From an uncultured Paracoccaceae bacterium (GTDB taxonomy: Bacteria; Pseudomonadota; Alphaproteobacteria; Rhodobacterales; Rhodobacteraceae), in the NCBI GenBank assembly GCA_947500005.1, contig CANMQJ010000014.1, positions 62,001 to 126,000 of the forward strand: 64,000 nt of DNA, in the 5' to 3' direction. Position numbers and translations under genes: made by a program. Positions 1 to 10,257 of the stretch are shown here, piece by piece; position 1 is the stretch's first letter, and every line of letters starts with the position of its first letter. The notes under the pieces are model-generated. The model worked only from the letters and a program-made list of their open reading frames with translations. It did not search any database and was not told the origin of the DNA.

Positions 1-1101
1 GAAGGGCGCCAGGTCCGGCGTGACCAGCGCACCGGTGGCAAAGGTCAGCACCGCCCCCAGGACCACCGTCAGCGCGCCCGATAGCCCCGCCGCGCTGCCC
101 GCCAGTTTCGGGCGTACCGACATGAGCCCCGCATTGGCATTGGCGATGGTCAGCCCGTTGCCAAACCCGACCGTGACGGCCGAGCCGAAGAACACCCAGA
201 CCGAGCCCTGCCCCGCCAGGAAAACCATCAACCCCAGCGCGGGCCCGACGCTTGCGACGATGCGCCCGGCGATCACCATGGTCAGAAGCGGTGTACGCGC
301 CGCAATCCGACCCGTCACGAAATTGCCGGTCATGAAGCCCAGCGTGATCACCCCGATGCCCAGTCCCAGCAAGGCGGGGCTCAGGTCGAACCAGGCCGCC
401 GCCACCATCGGCGCGCCGGTGATGAAGGCAAAGAACCCACCGATCGAGAAGGCACAGCACAGCGTGTAGCCCCAGAAGCGGCGGGAGCGCAGAAGAAGCG
501 GGTATTCCCGGAACTGCGTCCGGAAATCGGCCGATCGTGCCGTGTTGGTCTCGCCCATATCGACCCAGACCAGCACCAGCAACACCAACCCCATCGCGGT
601 GTAAAGGACAAACCCCGCCCGCCAGCCAAAGGCCATGTCCAGCAAGCCGCCCAGCATCGGCCCCAGCATCGGTGCCAGCGCCATCGCCATCGAGACATAG
701 CCCAGCTTGCTCGCCGCCTCGTTCGGCGGGTAGAGGTCGCGGATCGCCGCGCGCGACAGGACCTGTCCCGCGACCACGCCCACCTGCAACATGCGAAAGC
801 CCAGGAAGACCCAGATCGAGGAGGCCAGCACGCAGCCCAGCGAGGCCAGCGCAAAGACAGCAAGGCAGCCCAACAGCACCGGCCGCCGCCCGTACCGGTC
901 CGACAGCGGCCCCATCACGATCTGCAATCCCGCCGACACCAGCAGGTATCCCGCGATGGACAGGTTCACGAGCCCGTAATCCACCCCGAAATCCATCGCG
1001 ATATTCGCCAGCGAGGGCAGGAACATGTTCAGCGACAGCACCGCCAGCGCGGTGGCGAGGATCAGGGTGATCAGGTGCGGGGGGGTCTGGGCTGGGCGCA
1101 T
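1..1101 (-). CDS. Bcr/CflA-family MFS drug-efflux transporter (3' end outside window)
   Basis: An open frame runs from an ATG at 1101 to the window edge, giving 367 residues without a stop. The protein begins MRPAQTPPHLITLILA and shows repeated hydrophobic helices. It carries the major-facilitator loop motif GPLSDRYGRRP after the second helix, and the RxxxRDLYPPNEA-type region after helix 4 seen in Bcr/CflA exporters. The family uses the proton gradient to expel drugs or small metabolites across the inner membrane; the substrate cannot be read from sequence. It is divergent from the ABC-F gene at 1203 with about 100 bp between. Only the last transmembrane helix or so is missing. Confidence 0.88.
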   Translation of the reverse strand, partial: MRPAQTPPHLITLILATALAVLSLNMFLPSLANIAMDFGVDYGLVNLSIAGYLLVSAGLQIVMGPLSDRYGRRPVLLGCLAVFALASLGCVLASSIWVFLGFRMLQVGVVAGQVLSRAAIRDLYPPNEAASKLGYVSMAMALAPMLGPMLGGLLDMAFGWRAGFVLYTAMGLVLLVLVWVDMGETNTARSADFRTQFREYPLLLRSRRFWGYTLCCAFSIGGFFAFITGAPMVAAAWFDLSPALLGLGIGVITLGFMTGNFVTGRIAARTPLLTMVIAGRIVASVGPALGLMVFLAGQGSVWVFFGSAVTVGFGNGLTIANANAGLMSVRPKLAGSAAGLSGALTVVLGAVLTFATGALVTPDLAPF

Positions 1102-1202
1102 TGGCTTTTCGGAAATGTGACGCCAATCCGGTATCACGGTGATCCCGCTTTGACCATGCCAAGCCGCTGGCGGGGGCGGCGCGGCTCTGCTATCAGCCGC
1201 GC

Positions 1203-3055
<1,853 letters not shown>

Positions 3056-3059
<4 letters not shown>

Positions 3060-3454
3060 CCTCGAAGCACGAAGCGGTGCGCGAAACCGGCGCGATGATC
3101 GCCGGGATGGATCCGCAGTTGCGCCGCGGGATTTACGCCTTTGCCGCCTGGCCGGACGGCACCGCCTGGCCCGAGGGCACGTTGGCGAGCTTTGCCGAGG
3201 AGGAGGGTCTGTCGCTGATCGTGCCTGTGGAGGCCGCGCCCGCCGATGCGCTCCCGATGCGCTGCATCACCCTGCGCGTGTACTCCGCGCTCGACGGCGT
3301 GGGGCTTACCGCGGCGGTCTCGGGCGCCCTGGCACGGGCGGGCATTCCGGCCAACCTGGTGGCCGGGCTGCGCCACGATCATATCCTGGTCCCCGCGGCC
3401 CGGGCCGAAACGGCGCTCACCATCCTCCGGCAGCTTCAGGACGGTGCGGCATGA
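3056..3454 (+). CDS. ACT domain-containing protein
   Basis: 132 residues starting at the ATG that overlaps the upstream stop (ATGA). The C-terminal half, from about residue 68, reads as an ACT-type ligand-binding fold: CITLRVYSALDGVGLTAAVS followed by ARAGIPANLVAGLRHDHILV. The N-terminal half resembles the COG3602-type module found with it. Such proteins usually sense amino acids or act as small regulators, but no specific ligand is known for this one. It is translationally coupled at both ends, to the ABC-F gene and to marC, so it is probably co-expressed. Function is a family-level inference. Confidence 0.85.
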
Positions 3455-4074
3455 TTCTGGACACGGCTTTCCTTATCACCGCCTTCACGACCCTGTTCGT
3501 GGTGATCGACCCATTCGGGACCACGCCGGTCTTCGTCGCGCTGACACATGAGGAGAGCGCCAGCATGCGCCGGCGGATCGCGTTGCGCGCCTGCGTGACC
3601 TCGGTAGTGATCCTCGCCATCTTCGCAGGCTTCGGCGAGGCGGTTCTGGGCTTCGTCGGCATCTCGATGCCCGCCTTCCGCGTCGCCGGCGGCGCGCTCC
3701 TGTTCCTCACCGCGCTCGACATGCTGTTCGAACGCCGCACCAAGCGGCGCGAGGATCGCGCGGAGGAGGCCGACGCACCTGACCCGTCCGTCTTTCCGCT
3801 CGCCATCCCGCTGATCGCGGGTCCGGGCTCCATCGCCACGATCATCCTGCTGGCGGGGCAGAAACCGGGGCCGGAAGGTGTCGCCTATGCGATTGCCGCG
3901 ATGGTCGCGGTGATGGTGATCGTGCTGGCGCTCTTCCTTGCGGGCGGATTGCTGGCGCGGCTGCTGGGAAAGACGGGGCTGAACGTCGTGACGCGGCTGC
4001 TGGGGATGCTTCTGGCCGCGCTTTCGGTTCAATTCATACTGGATGGGCTCAGGGCCTTCGGTTTCGCCACCTGA
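3451..4074 (+). CDS. MarC family integral membrane protein
   Basis: 207 residues, the usual MarC/UPF0056 length, with about six hydrophobic helices. It opens with the family pattern of an N-terminal helix containing VVIDPFGTTPVFVALT and has the second-half signature FPLAIPLIAGPGSIATII. The family sits in the inner membrane. It was once linked to multiple antibiotic resistance, but that role was not upheld, and the transported substrate is unknown. It overlaps the ACT gene by ATGA and is followed 39 bp later by a membrane aspartic protease, which points to one transcript from 1203 onward. Confidence 0.9.
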   Translation: MILDTAFLITAFTTLFVVIDPFGTTPVFVALTHEESASMRRRIALRACVTSVVILAIFAGFGEAVLGFVGISMPAFRVAGGALLFLTALDMLFERRTKRREDRAEEADAPDPSVFPLAIPLIAGPGSIATIILLAGQKPGPEGVAYAIAAMVAVMVIVLALFLAGGLLARLLGKTGLNVVTRLLGMLLAALSVQFILDGLRAFGFAT

Positions 4075-4113
4075 CGCCTATATCTGTCCCAGCGGACAGG
4101 ACAAGGAGCGCCC

Positions 4114-4695
4114 ATGGACGGCAGCGACATCGCCAGCTTTCTCTATCTCGCCCTTCTGGGCGCGGCGGTGCTGTTCTGGTTTCTCACCCATAACCGCGAG
4201 AGCCTGGGCAAGACGGTGCAGCAGGCGGCGGCCTGGGTCTTCATCTTCATCGGCGTGATCGCCGTGGTGGGTCTTTGGGAGGATATTCGGGGCACCGTGA
4301 CCCCCGGCACGAGCATGGTCGTGACCGAGGAATCGATCCGCGTCCCGCGGGCCGGTGACGGGCACTATTACCTGCGGATGCTGGTCAACGGCACGCCGGT
4401 CGAATTCCTCGTCGATACCGGCGCAAGCCAGGTGGTACTCTCGAATGACGATGCCCGCCGTGTCGGGGTGGACCCGGCCGGCCTCAATTTCTTCGGACGG
4501 GCGATGACCGCCAATGGCGAGGTCCGCATCGCCCCGGTGGAACTGGACAGCATATCGCTGGGCGGGTTCGAGGATCGCGACGTGACCGCCTGGGTCAACG
4601 AGGGCGAGATGGACCGCTCGCTGCTGGGCATGACCTATCTCAACCGGTGGCGATCGGTCTCGATCACCGACGGCGCGCTGGTACTGAGCCGGTGA
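4114..4695 (+). CDS. Membrane-anchored retropepsin-like aspartic protease (TIGR02281 type)
   Basis: 193 residues. Two N-terminal transmembrane segments (about residues 8-24 and 41-56) precede a periplasmic domain with the catalytic motif DTGAS at residues 101-105, flanked by YYLRMLVNGTPVEFLV. The downstream LLGMTYLNRW pattern is typical of clan AA bacterial retropepsin-like proteases. These form a dimer to build the active site. Physiological substrates are unknown in this group. It is probably the last gene of the ABC-F/ACT/MarC run. Convergent holC starts its 3' end 88 bp away, with GC-rich hairpins and a repeat motif in between. Confidence 0.87.
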   Translation: MDGSDIASFLYLALLGAAVLFWFLTHNRESLGKTVQQAAAWVFIFIGVIAVVGLWEDIRGTVTPGTSMVVTEESIRVPRAGDGHYYLRMLVNGTPVEFLVDTGASQVVLSNDDARRVGVDPAGLNFFGRAMTANGEVRIAPVELDSISLGGFEDRDVTAWVNEGEMDRSLLGMTYLNRWRSVSITDGALVLSR

Positions 4696-4758
4696 TCGGC
4701 CAGTAACCCGAATGTGCGCCTGCGGCGCGCTTTCCTGAGCGCCTTCGGCGCGGGTCTT

Positions 4759-4780
4759 GAGTATTTTCGAAGAGACGAAG
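4759..4780 (+). repeat. Dispersed intergenic motif, copy 1 (diverged)
   Basis: A 22-base element that starts GAGTATTT and ends AGAGACGAAG. It matches the copies at 12470-12491 and 26351-26372, read on their minus strand, at 19 of 22 positions. It lies just past two GC hairpins (arms GCGCC/GGCGC around 4711-4752) and 3 bases from the holC stop codon. Its place between convergent 3' ends suggests a termination or post-transcriptional element rather than a promoter. Confidence 0.6.
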
Positions 4781-4783
4781 GGA

Positions 4784-5242
4784 TCAGGTCTCGGCCTTCT
4801 TCTCCCAGCGGCCCGATTCCTCGGACCAGTATTGCGCCGAACAGCCCGCTTGCGTGAGCGTGCGCCATTGACCGCGCGCGAGTTGAACCGCGGCGGCGTC
4901 GGCTCCGTCGAAGAGGATGCAGACCCGTTCCAGCGCCTGCACCTCTTCGGGGGCCACATCCGCCCCGTCTATTGCCATCACGCATTGCGGATCGTTTGCC
5001 GCAGCGTCCTGGTCGGTCAGCAGGACGGGCTGCAGCGCGTCATGGGGGCCGCCCGCAAGCCCATGCGGCAGGAACCCGTCCTCGGGCCCCAGCCAGAGCT
5101 TTTCGTCGAGCCAGGCCAGTCGGTCTCGGTCGCGCCCGCGCACCGCGATCCGCCAGCCCGCCTGACGCGCCCTGCCCAGCAGGGCCACGAGGGTCTCGTC
5201 CAGCGGGCGGCGCGTCAGGTGGTAGAAATAGGCGGCCCCCAC
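4784..5242 (-). CDS. holC: DNA polymerase III subunit chi
   Basis: 152 residues starting MGAAYFYHLTRRPLDETL, the standard HolC opening: a short beta strand followed by a helix that handles small reagents of the clamp-loader interface. The GRARQAGWRIAVRGRDRDRL and LDEKLWLGPEDGFLPHG segments match the family. Chi bridges the clamp-loader complex to single-stranded DNA-binding protein at the replication fork. It sits 5 bases downstream of pepA, its usual alphaproteobacterial partner, so the two are very likely one operon with pepA first. Confidence 0.92.
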   Translation of the reverse strand: MGAAYFYHLTRRPLDETLVALLGRARQAGWRIAVRGRDRDRLAWLDEKLWLGPEDGFLPHGLAGGPHDALQPVLLTDQDAAANDPQCVMAIDGADVAPEEVQALERVCILFDGADAAAVQLARGQWRTLTQAGCSAQYWSEESGRWEKKAET

Positions 5243-5247
5243 GGGGC

Positions 5248-6729
5248 TCAGCCCCTTTGCTCGAACCGGTCCTCGACCAGCCGGCTCAGCGCGCGCACGC
5301 CCCAGCCGGTCGCGCCCTTGGGCGCGTAATCCGTGTCGGACTTGACCGAGGCGACCCCCGCGATGTCGAGATGGATCCAGGGCGTGCCGTCCTTGATGAA
5401 GCGCTGCAGGAACTGCGCCGCGGTGATCGAGCCCGCGGGGCGGCCGCCCACGTTCTTCATGTCGGCGATGCGCGATTTCAGCTGTTCGTCATAGGCCTTG
5501 CCCAGCGGGAGGCGCCAGGCGCCCTCGTCCTCGGCCTCCGCGGACTTCAGGAAGGCGTTGCACAGCGTGTCGTCATTGGAAAAAACGCCCGCATTCTCAT
5601 GCCCCAGACCGATGATGATGGCGCCGGTCAGCGTGGCCAGGTCAATCACGCCCGCGGGGCTGAACCGCTCCTGCGCGTACCACAGCACGTCGGCCAGAAC
5701 CAGCCGTCCCTCGGCATCGGTATTGATGATCTCGACCGTATCGCCCTTCATCGACTTCACCACGTCGCCCGGTCGCGTGGCATTGCCCGAGGGCATGTTC
5801 TCGACCAGCCCGACAAGCCCCACGACATTGGCCTTTGCCTTGCGCAGCGCAAGCGCGCGCATGGTGCCCGCGACGACGCCCGCGCCGCCCATGTCCATGG
5901 TCATGTCCTCCATGCCGCCCGCCGGTTTCAGCGAGATGCCGCCGGTGTCGAACACGACGCCCTTGCCCACCAGCGCCAGCGGCGCATCGCCCTCGGCGCC
6001 GCCCTTCCACTGCATGACCACGACCTTGGAGGGGCTGTCCGAGCCCTGCCCGACGCTCAGCAGCGTGCGCATGCCAAGCTCCTCGAGCTGCGCCTCCTCC
6101 AGCACCTCGACCTCCAGCCCGAGGCTTTCCATCGCCTTGAGCCGGTCGGCGAACTCGGTGGTGGTGAGCACGTTGGCGGGCTCGTTGACCAGGTCGCGGG
6201 TCATGTGCACGCCCTCGGCCAGCGCGGCAAGCGGGGCATAGTCCGCCTCGGCCTCCTCGGGTTTCGAGCAGGCCACGGTCACGTCGCCCGGCTCCTCGGC
6301 ATCCTCTGCCGGGGTCTTGTGGGCGTCGAACTCGTAGCCGCGCAGCGCGATGCCCTGCACCAGTTCGGCCAGCCGCGCCTGCCCTCCCGCCGCCAGCAGC
6401 AGCGCGGCCCGCCCGCGCAGCTTGCCCAGCGCGGCCCCGGCCTTGCGCGCCTCGGTGGGCTGCGGACGACGCGGAAGGACAAGAACATCGACCGCCTCGG
6501 CGGCCATGCCGCCGGGCCAGGCCAGCGTGATCACCTGTCCCGGCTTGGCCTTGGCAAAGCGCGCGCTCTCGACCAGCCGCGCCAGCGCGCCGCGTGTCAG
6601 CTTGTTCACCCGGCGGGCCGCCGGGTCCAGCTTGCCCTCGGGCGGCACGATCACCGCCACGCGCCCCGCGCCCTCGGCGATGGCATCGAGGTCGGTCTCG
6701 GCAAAGCGGATGGGGGTCGGACTGCTCAT
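5248..6729 (-). CDS. pepA: Leucyl aminopeptidase (M17, cytosol aminopeptidase)
   Basis: 493 residues, normal for M17 aminopeptidases. The signature NTDAEGRLVLADVL is present, as are VGKGVVFDTGGISLKP and DMTMDMGGAG, which supply the ligands of the two-metal site. The N-terminal 170 residues form the less conserved domain. The enzyme removes N-terminal residues from peptides in the cytosol; homologues also act as DNA-binding proteins in some bacteria. The start at 6729 is followed upstream by a 269 bp gap shared with divergent lptG. holC follows directly. Confidence 0.95.
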   Translation of the reverse strand: MSSPTPIRFAETDLDAIAEGAGRVAVIVPPEGKLDPAARRVNKLTRGALARLVESARFAKAKPGQVITLAWPGGMAAEAVDVLVLPRRPQPTEARKAGAALGKLRGRAALLLAAGGQARLAELVQGIALRGYEFDAHKTPAEDAEEPGDVTVACSKPEEAEADYAPLAALAEGVHMTRDLVNEPANVLTTTEFADRLKAMESLGLEVEVLEEAQLEELGMRTLLSVGQGSDSPSKVVVMQWKGGAEGDAPLALVGKGVVFDTGGISLKPAGGMEDMTMDMGGAGVVAGTMRALALRKAKANVVGLVGLVENMPSGNATRPGDVVKSMKGDTVEIINTDAEGRLVLADVLWYAQERFSPAGVIDLATLTGAIIIGLGHENAGVFSNDDTLCNAFLKSAEAEDEGAWRLPLGKAYDEQLKSRIADMKNVGGRPAGSITAAQFLQRFIKDGTPWIHLDIAGVASVKSDTDYAPKGATGWGVRALSRLVEDRFEQRG

Positions 6730-6998
6730 GGCGCGCTCCTTCGCAAAATCACATGAATTCTTGTTCGCGCCTATGGGTAGCGCGGCCCCGGCTCCTTGAC
6801 CAGATAGCAGTTTTCCAAGCCGATGAATTCGTTTAAGGTCCCCCGAAAACGAATGGCAGGCTCCGGGGGGATCGCAGTGTCAAGAAACGGCAGGCAAGGG
6901 CCGTCGCCCTGTCCGATATGCCCCTCGGGCTATCACATCGGTGCCTGCGCACGCTCCCGGGTGATTCCCCGCCCGAGCCCTGCTGCGGGGGTCTGTGA

Positions 6999-8102
6999 AT
7001 GATCCTCGACCGCTATTTCGCGCGCCTCTTCCTGCAAAGCTTCCTGGTGATCGCCGGCATCTTCCTGTCGCTCATCCTGCTGATCGACCTGATCGAGCAG
7101 GTGCGCCGGTTCGAGGGGCTCGGCCTCAGCTTCGGCCAGGTCTTCCGCCTCACCCTGCTGAACGCACCGGCCGCGATGAGCGAGATCCTGCCCCTGCTGA
7201 TGATCCTCGCCACCATCATCCTCTTCGTCGGCCTGGCGCGCAGTTCCGAACTGGTTGCGACCCGCGCCATCGGCCGGTCGGGCATCCGCGCCCTTGCAGC
7301 GCCCGTGCTGGTGGCGCTGACCATCGGCATATTGGCGGTGGCGATGCTCAACCCGATCGTCGCGGCGACCAGCGAGCGTTACCAGCGGCTTTCGGACAGT
7401 TACCGCAATGGCGGCGCCTCGGCCCTGTCACTCTCGGGCGAGGGGCTGTGGCTGCGACAGGGCTCGCCCAGCGGCGGGCAATCGGTGATCCATGCCACCG
7501 GCTTCGGCGGCGAGGAGGGCGTGACGCTCTACAACGTGACCATCCTGACCTTCGCGCGGGATGGCGGCCCGGTGCGGCAGGTCTTTGCCGACAGCGCCCA
7601 ACTGGCGCCCCGGACATGGATCCTGAGCAACGCCAAGGTCTGGCCCCTGGTCGCGGGCATCAACCCCGAGGCCAATGCCGCCCTGCACGAAACGCTTGAA
7701 ATTCCTACCACGCTGACCCAGGACCGTATCCGCGACACGCTCAGCAACCAGGACACGATCTCGATCTACGACCTGCCCGAGGTGATCGCCGCCCTGCGCG
7801 AAGCCGGATTCAATACCAAGCAGCACGAGGTCTGGTTGCAGGTGCAGCTCGCGCGTCCGCTGTTCCTGGTCTCGATGGTGCTGGTCGGTGCGGCCTTCAC
7901 CATGCGCCATGTCCGCTTCGGCGGAACCGGCGTGGCGGTGCTCACCGCGGTGCTTCTGGGCTTCGCGCTCTATTTCATACGCAACTTCGCGCAGATCCTG
8001 GGGGAAAACGGGCAGATTCCGATCATCCTCGCCGCGTGGGCACCGCCCGTTGCCGCCCTGATGCTGACCTTCGGGCTGCTTCTCCATGCGGAGGATGGTT
8101 GA
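6999..8102 (+). CDS. lptG: LPS export ABC transporter permease LptG
   Basis: 367 residues with N-terminal helices 1-3, a large periplasmic beta-jellyroll region (about residues 130-290) and three C-terminal helices. The pattern LLIDLIEQVRRF in helix 1, RSSELVATRAIGRS after helix 3, and GEGLWLRQG opening the periplasmic part identify it as LptG rather than LptF. LptG and LptF form the inner-membrane channel that, with the LptB ATPase, pulls lipopolysaccharide out of the membrane. The expected lptF gene just upstream is absent: the gap to pepA is only 269 bp. The ATG follows immediately after an in-frame TGA at 6996-6998. Confidence 0.9.
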   Translation: MILDRYFARLFLQSFLVIAGIFLSLILLIDLIEQVRRFEGLGLSFGQVFRLTLLNAPAAMSEILPLLMILATIILFVGLARSSELVATRAIGRSGIRALAAPVLVALTIGILAVAMLNPIVAATSERYQRLSDSYRNGGASALSLSGEGLWLRQGSPSGGQSVIHATGFGGEEGVTLYNVTILTFARDGGPVRQVFADSAQLAPRTWILSNAKVWPLVAGINPEANAALHETLEIPTTLTQDRIRDTLSNQDTISIYDLPEVIAALREAGFNTKQHEVWLQVQLARPLFLVSMVLVGAAFTMRHVRFGGTGVAVLTAVLLGFALYFIRNFAQILGENGQIPIILAAWAPPVAALMLTFGLLLHAEDG

Positions 8103-8103
8103 G

Positions 8104-10257
8104 ATGCGGCGCTGGCTTGCCCTCTGCCTGACCGGCGCCGCCTGGCTGCTGCCCGTGGCGGCCGTCGCGCAGGATACCGCGCCGGTCGAGGAAACCGCGC
8201 CTCAAGGCCCGGCCATGCTGGTGGCCGACAGCGTCTTCATCACGCCCGACCGGCAACTGATCGCCGAGGGCAATGTCGAGGCCTACCAGGGCGACGTGCG
8301 CCTTCAGGCGGAACGCATCATCTATGACCGCGCCACCGGCCAGCTGACGATCACCGGCCCGATCCGCATCGACCAGGGCGGTGCCGTCACCATCCTCGCC
8401 GATGCGGCCGAGCTGGACAATGAGCTGCGCAACGGCCTTCTCTCGGGCGCGCGGATGGTCTTCGACCAGCAGCTCCAGCTGGCCGCGCTCCAGATGACGC
8501 GGGTGGGCGGGCGCTATACCCAGCTCTACAAGACCGCCGTGACCTCCTGCCATGTCTGCGAGGACGGACGCCCGCCGCTCTGGCAGATCCGCGCGCAGAA
8601 GGTCACCCATGACGAGCTGGAACGGCAGCTCTACTTCGAGAACGCGCAGTTCCGCGTGCTCGACGTGCCCATCTTCTACCTGCCGGTCATGCGCCTGCCC
8701 GATCCGACGGTCGAGCGGGCAACCGGTTTCCTGATCCCGTCGATCCGCACCACCTCGCAGCTGGCGACGGGGGTCAAGGTGCCGTATTTCTTCCGCCTCG
8801 GCGATCACCGCGACCTGACGCTGACGCCTTATGTCTCCTCCAAGACCCGCACGCTGGGCTATCGCTACCGGCAGGCCTTCCGCCGCGGCCGGATCGAAAT
8901 CGAGGGCGCCCATACCCGCGACGACCTGCAACCTGGCGAGGATCGCGGCTATTTCTTCGCCGATGGCCGCTTTGCCCTGCAAAACGATTTCAGGCTCGAC
9001 TTCCAGATCCGCACCACGTCGGACAACGCCTATCTCGTCGATTACGGCCTGCCCGACTATGACCGGCTGCGCAGCCAGATCGCGCTTGAACGGATCAAGC
9101 GCGACACGATGTTCTACACCAGCTTCATCCATTACGAGACGCTGCGCGACAGCGAGGTCGAGACGCAGATCCCCTCCGATATCGTCGATCTCGCCTATCA
9201 GAAGCGGCTCTTTCCCGCCGGCATCGGCGGCGAGCTGCGCCTTACCGCCTGGGGTCATGCCCACAAGCGGACCACCTCCGCCGACGTGGTGGGGCGCGAC
9301 ATCGCGCGCTTCACCGTCGATGCCGAATGGTTGCGCAGCTGGACGTTTACCTCGGGCCTGCGCACCGATTGGCGGATGGGGGCCTCGGTCGATCAGTTCA
9401 ACGTCTGGGACGACAGCAACTTCCCGCCCGAGACCACCCGCGCGACGCCCCGCGCGGCGCTGACCCTGCGCTATCCCATGGCCCGGAGCGAGACCGGCGG
9501 CGCGCGCCAGATCCTCGAACCCATCGCCCAGGTCGGCTGGACCCATGTGTCCGACAGTACCGTGCCCAACGACGAAAGCGGCTTCGTCGAATTCGACCAG
9601 GGCAACCTGCTGTCCCTGTCCCGCTTTCCCGCCCCCGACCGGCGCGAGGATGGCACCACCGCCGTACTCGGCCTCAACTGGGCCCGCTTCGATCCCCGCG
9701 GATGGGAGGCCTATGCCACCCTGGGGCAGGTCTATCGTCACCATGCCGATCCGGGCTTTTCCAAGACCTCCGGCCTCGGCGGCACGACCTCGGACCTGCT
9801 CGTCGCCGGTCAGGTCAGGATGCAGCGCGGTCTCTCGCTCATCGCGCGCGGTCTGCTCAACGACCAGTTCAACTTCTCCAAGGCCGAACTGCGCGGCACC
9901 TGGTCGAGCGAGCGTACCGACATCTCGGGCAGCTATCTCTGGCTCGGCCGCGACCCGGCGGAAAACCGCAACCTCGCCGTGTCCGAGGTCTGGCTCGACG
10001 GCAGCTACGAGGTAACCCCGAACTGGACCGCACTGGCCAATATCCGCTATGACATCGAAGACAGCCGCGCGATCAACGCGGGGGTCGGCGCGGTCTATCG
10101 CAACGAATGCGTCACCTTCAACATTTCGATCAACCGCCGCTACACATCCTCGACAAGTGTTGAGCCCTCGACGGATTTCGGGTTTACCATCGCCCTGAAC
10201 GGCTTCGCCGTCGAGAGCGGCAACAAAGAATACAGGCGATCATGCAACAATTCCTGA
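8104..10257 (+). CDS. lptD: LPS assembly protein LptD
   Basis: 717 residues from ATG 8104, chosen because a GGAGG at 8090-8094 is well spaced and a signal peptide (MRRWLALCLTGAAWLLPVAA) follows at once. In-frame ATGs at 8086 and 8095 lie inside lptG. Residues about 30-150 form the OstA-type jellyroll (LIAEGNVEAYQGDVRLQAE). The rest is a beta-barrel whose strands alternate aromatic and polar residues, ending in a phenylalanine-rich last strand. LptD, with LptE, is the outer-membrane gate that inserts LPS. lptG ends 1 base before this start and surA begins inside its 3' end. Confidence 0.94.
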   Translation: MRRWLALCLTGAAWLLPVAAVAQDTAPVEETAPQGPAMLVADSVFITPDRQLIAEGNVEAYQGDVRLQAERIIYDRATGQLTITGPIRIDQGGAVTILADAAELDNELRNGLLSGARMVFDQQLQLAALQMTRVGGRYTQLYKTAVTSCHVCEDGRPPLWQIRAQKVTHDELERQLYFENAQFRVLDVPIFYLPVMRLPDPTVERATGFLIPSIRTTSQLATGVKVPYFFRLGDHRDLTLTPYVSSKTRTLGYRYRQAFRRGRIEIEGAHTRDDLQPGEDRGYFFADGRFALQNDFRLDFQIRTTSDNAYLVDYGLPDYDRLRSQIALERIKRDTMFYTSFIHYETLRDSEVETQIPSDIVDLAYQKRLFPAGIGGELRLTAWGHAHKRTTSADVVGRDIARFTVDAEWLRSWTFTSGLRTDWRMGASVDQFNVWDDSNFPPETTRATPRAALTLRYPMARSETGGARQILEPIAQVGWTHVSDSTVPNDESGFVEFDQGNLLSLSRFPAPDRREDGTTAVLGLNWARFDPRGWEAYATLGQVYRHHADPGFSKTSGLGGTTSDLLVAGQVRMQRGLSLIARGLLNDQFNFSKAELRGTWSSERTDISGSYLWLGRDPAENRNLAVSEVWLDGSYEVTPNWTALANIRYDIEDSRAINAGVGAVYRNECVTFNISINRRYTSSTSVEPSTDFGFTIALNGFAVESGNKEYRRSCNNS

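Noticed and set aside
6840..6998. Possible remnant of lptF between pepA and lptG
   Set aside because: Reading back from the TGA at 6996 gives only a short peptide with no hydrophobic helix or LptF-like pattern. No remnant can be claimed.
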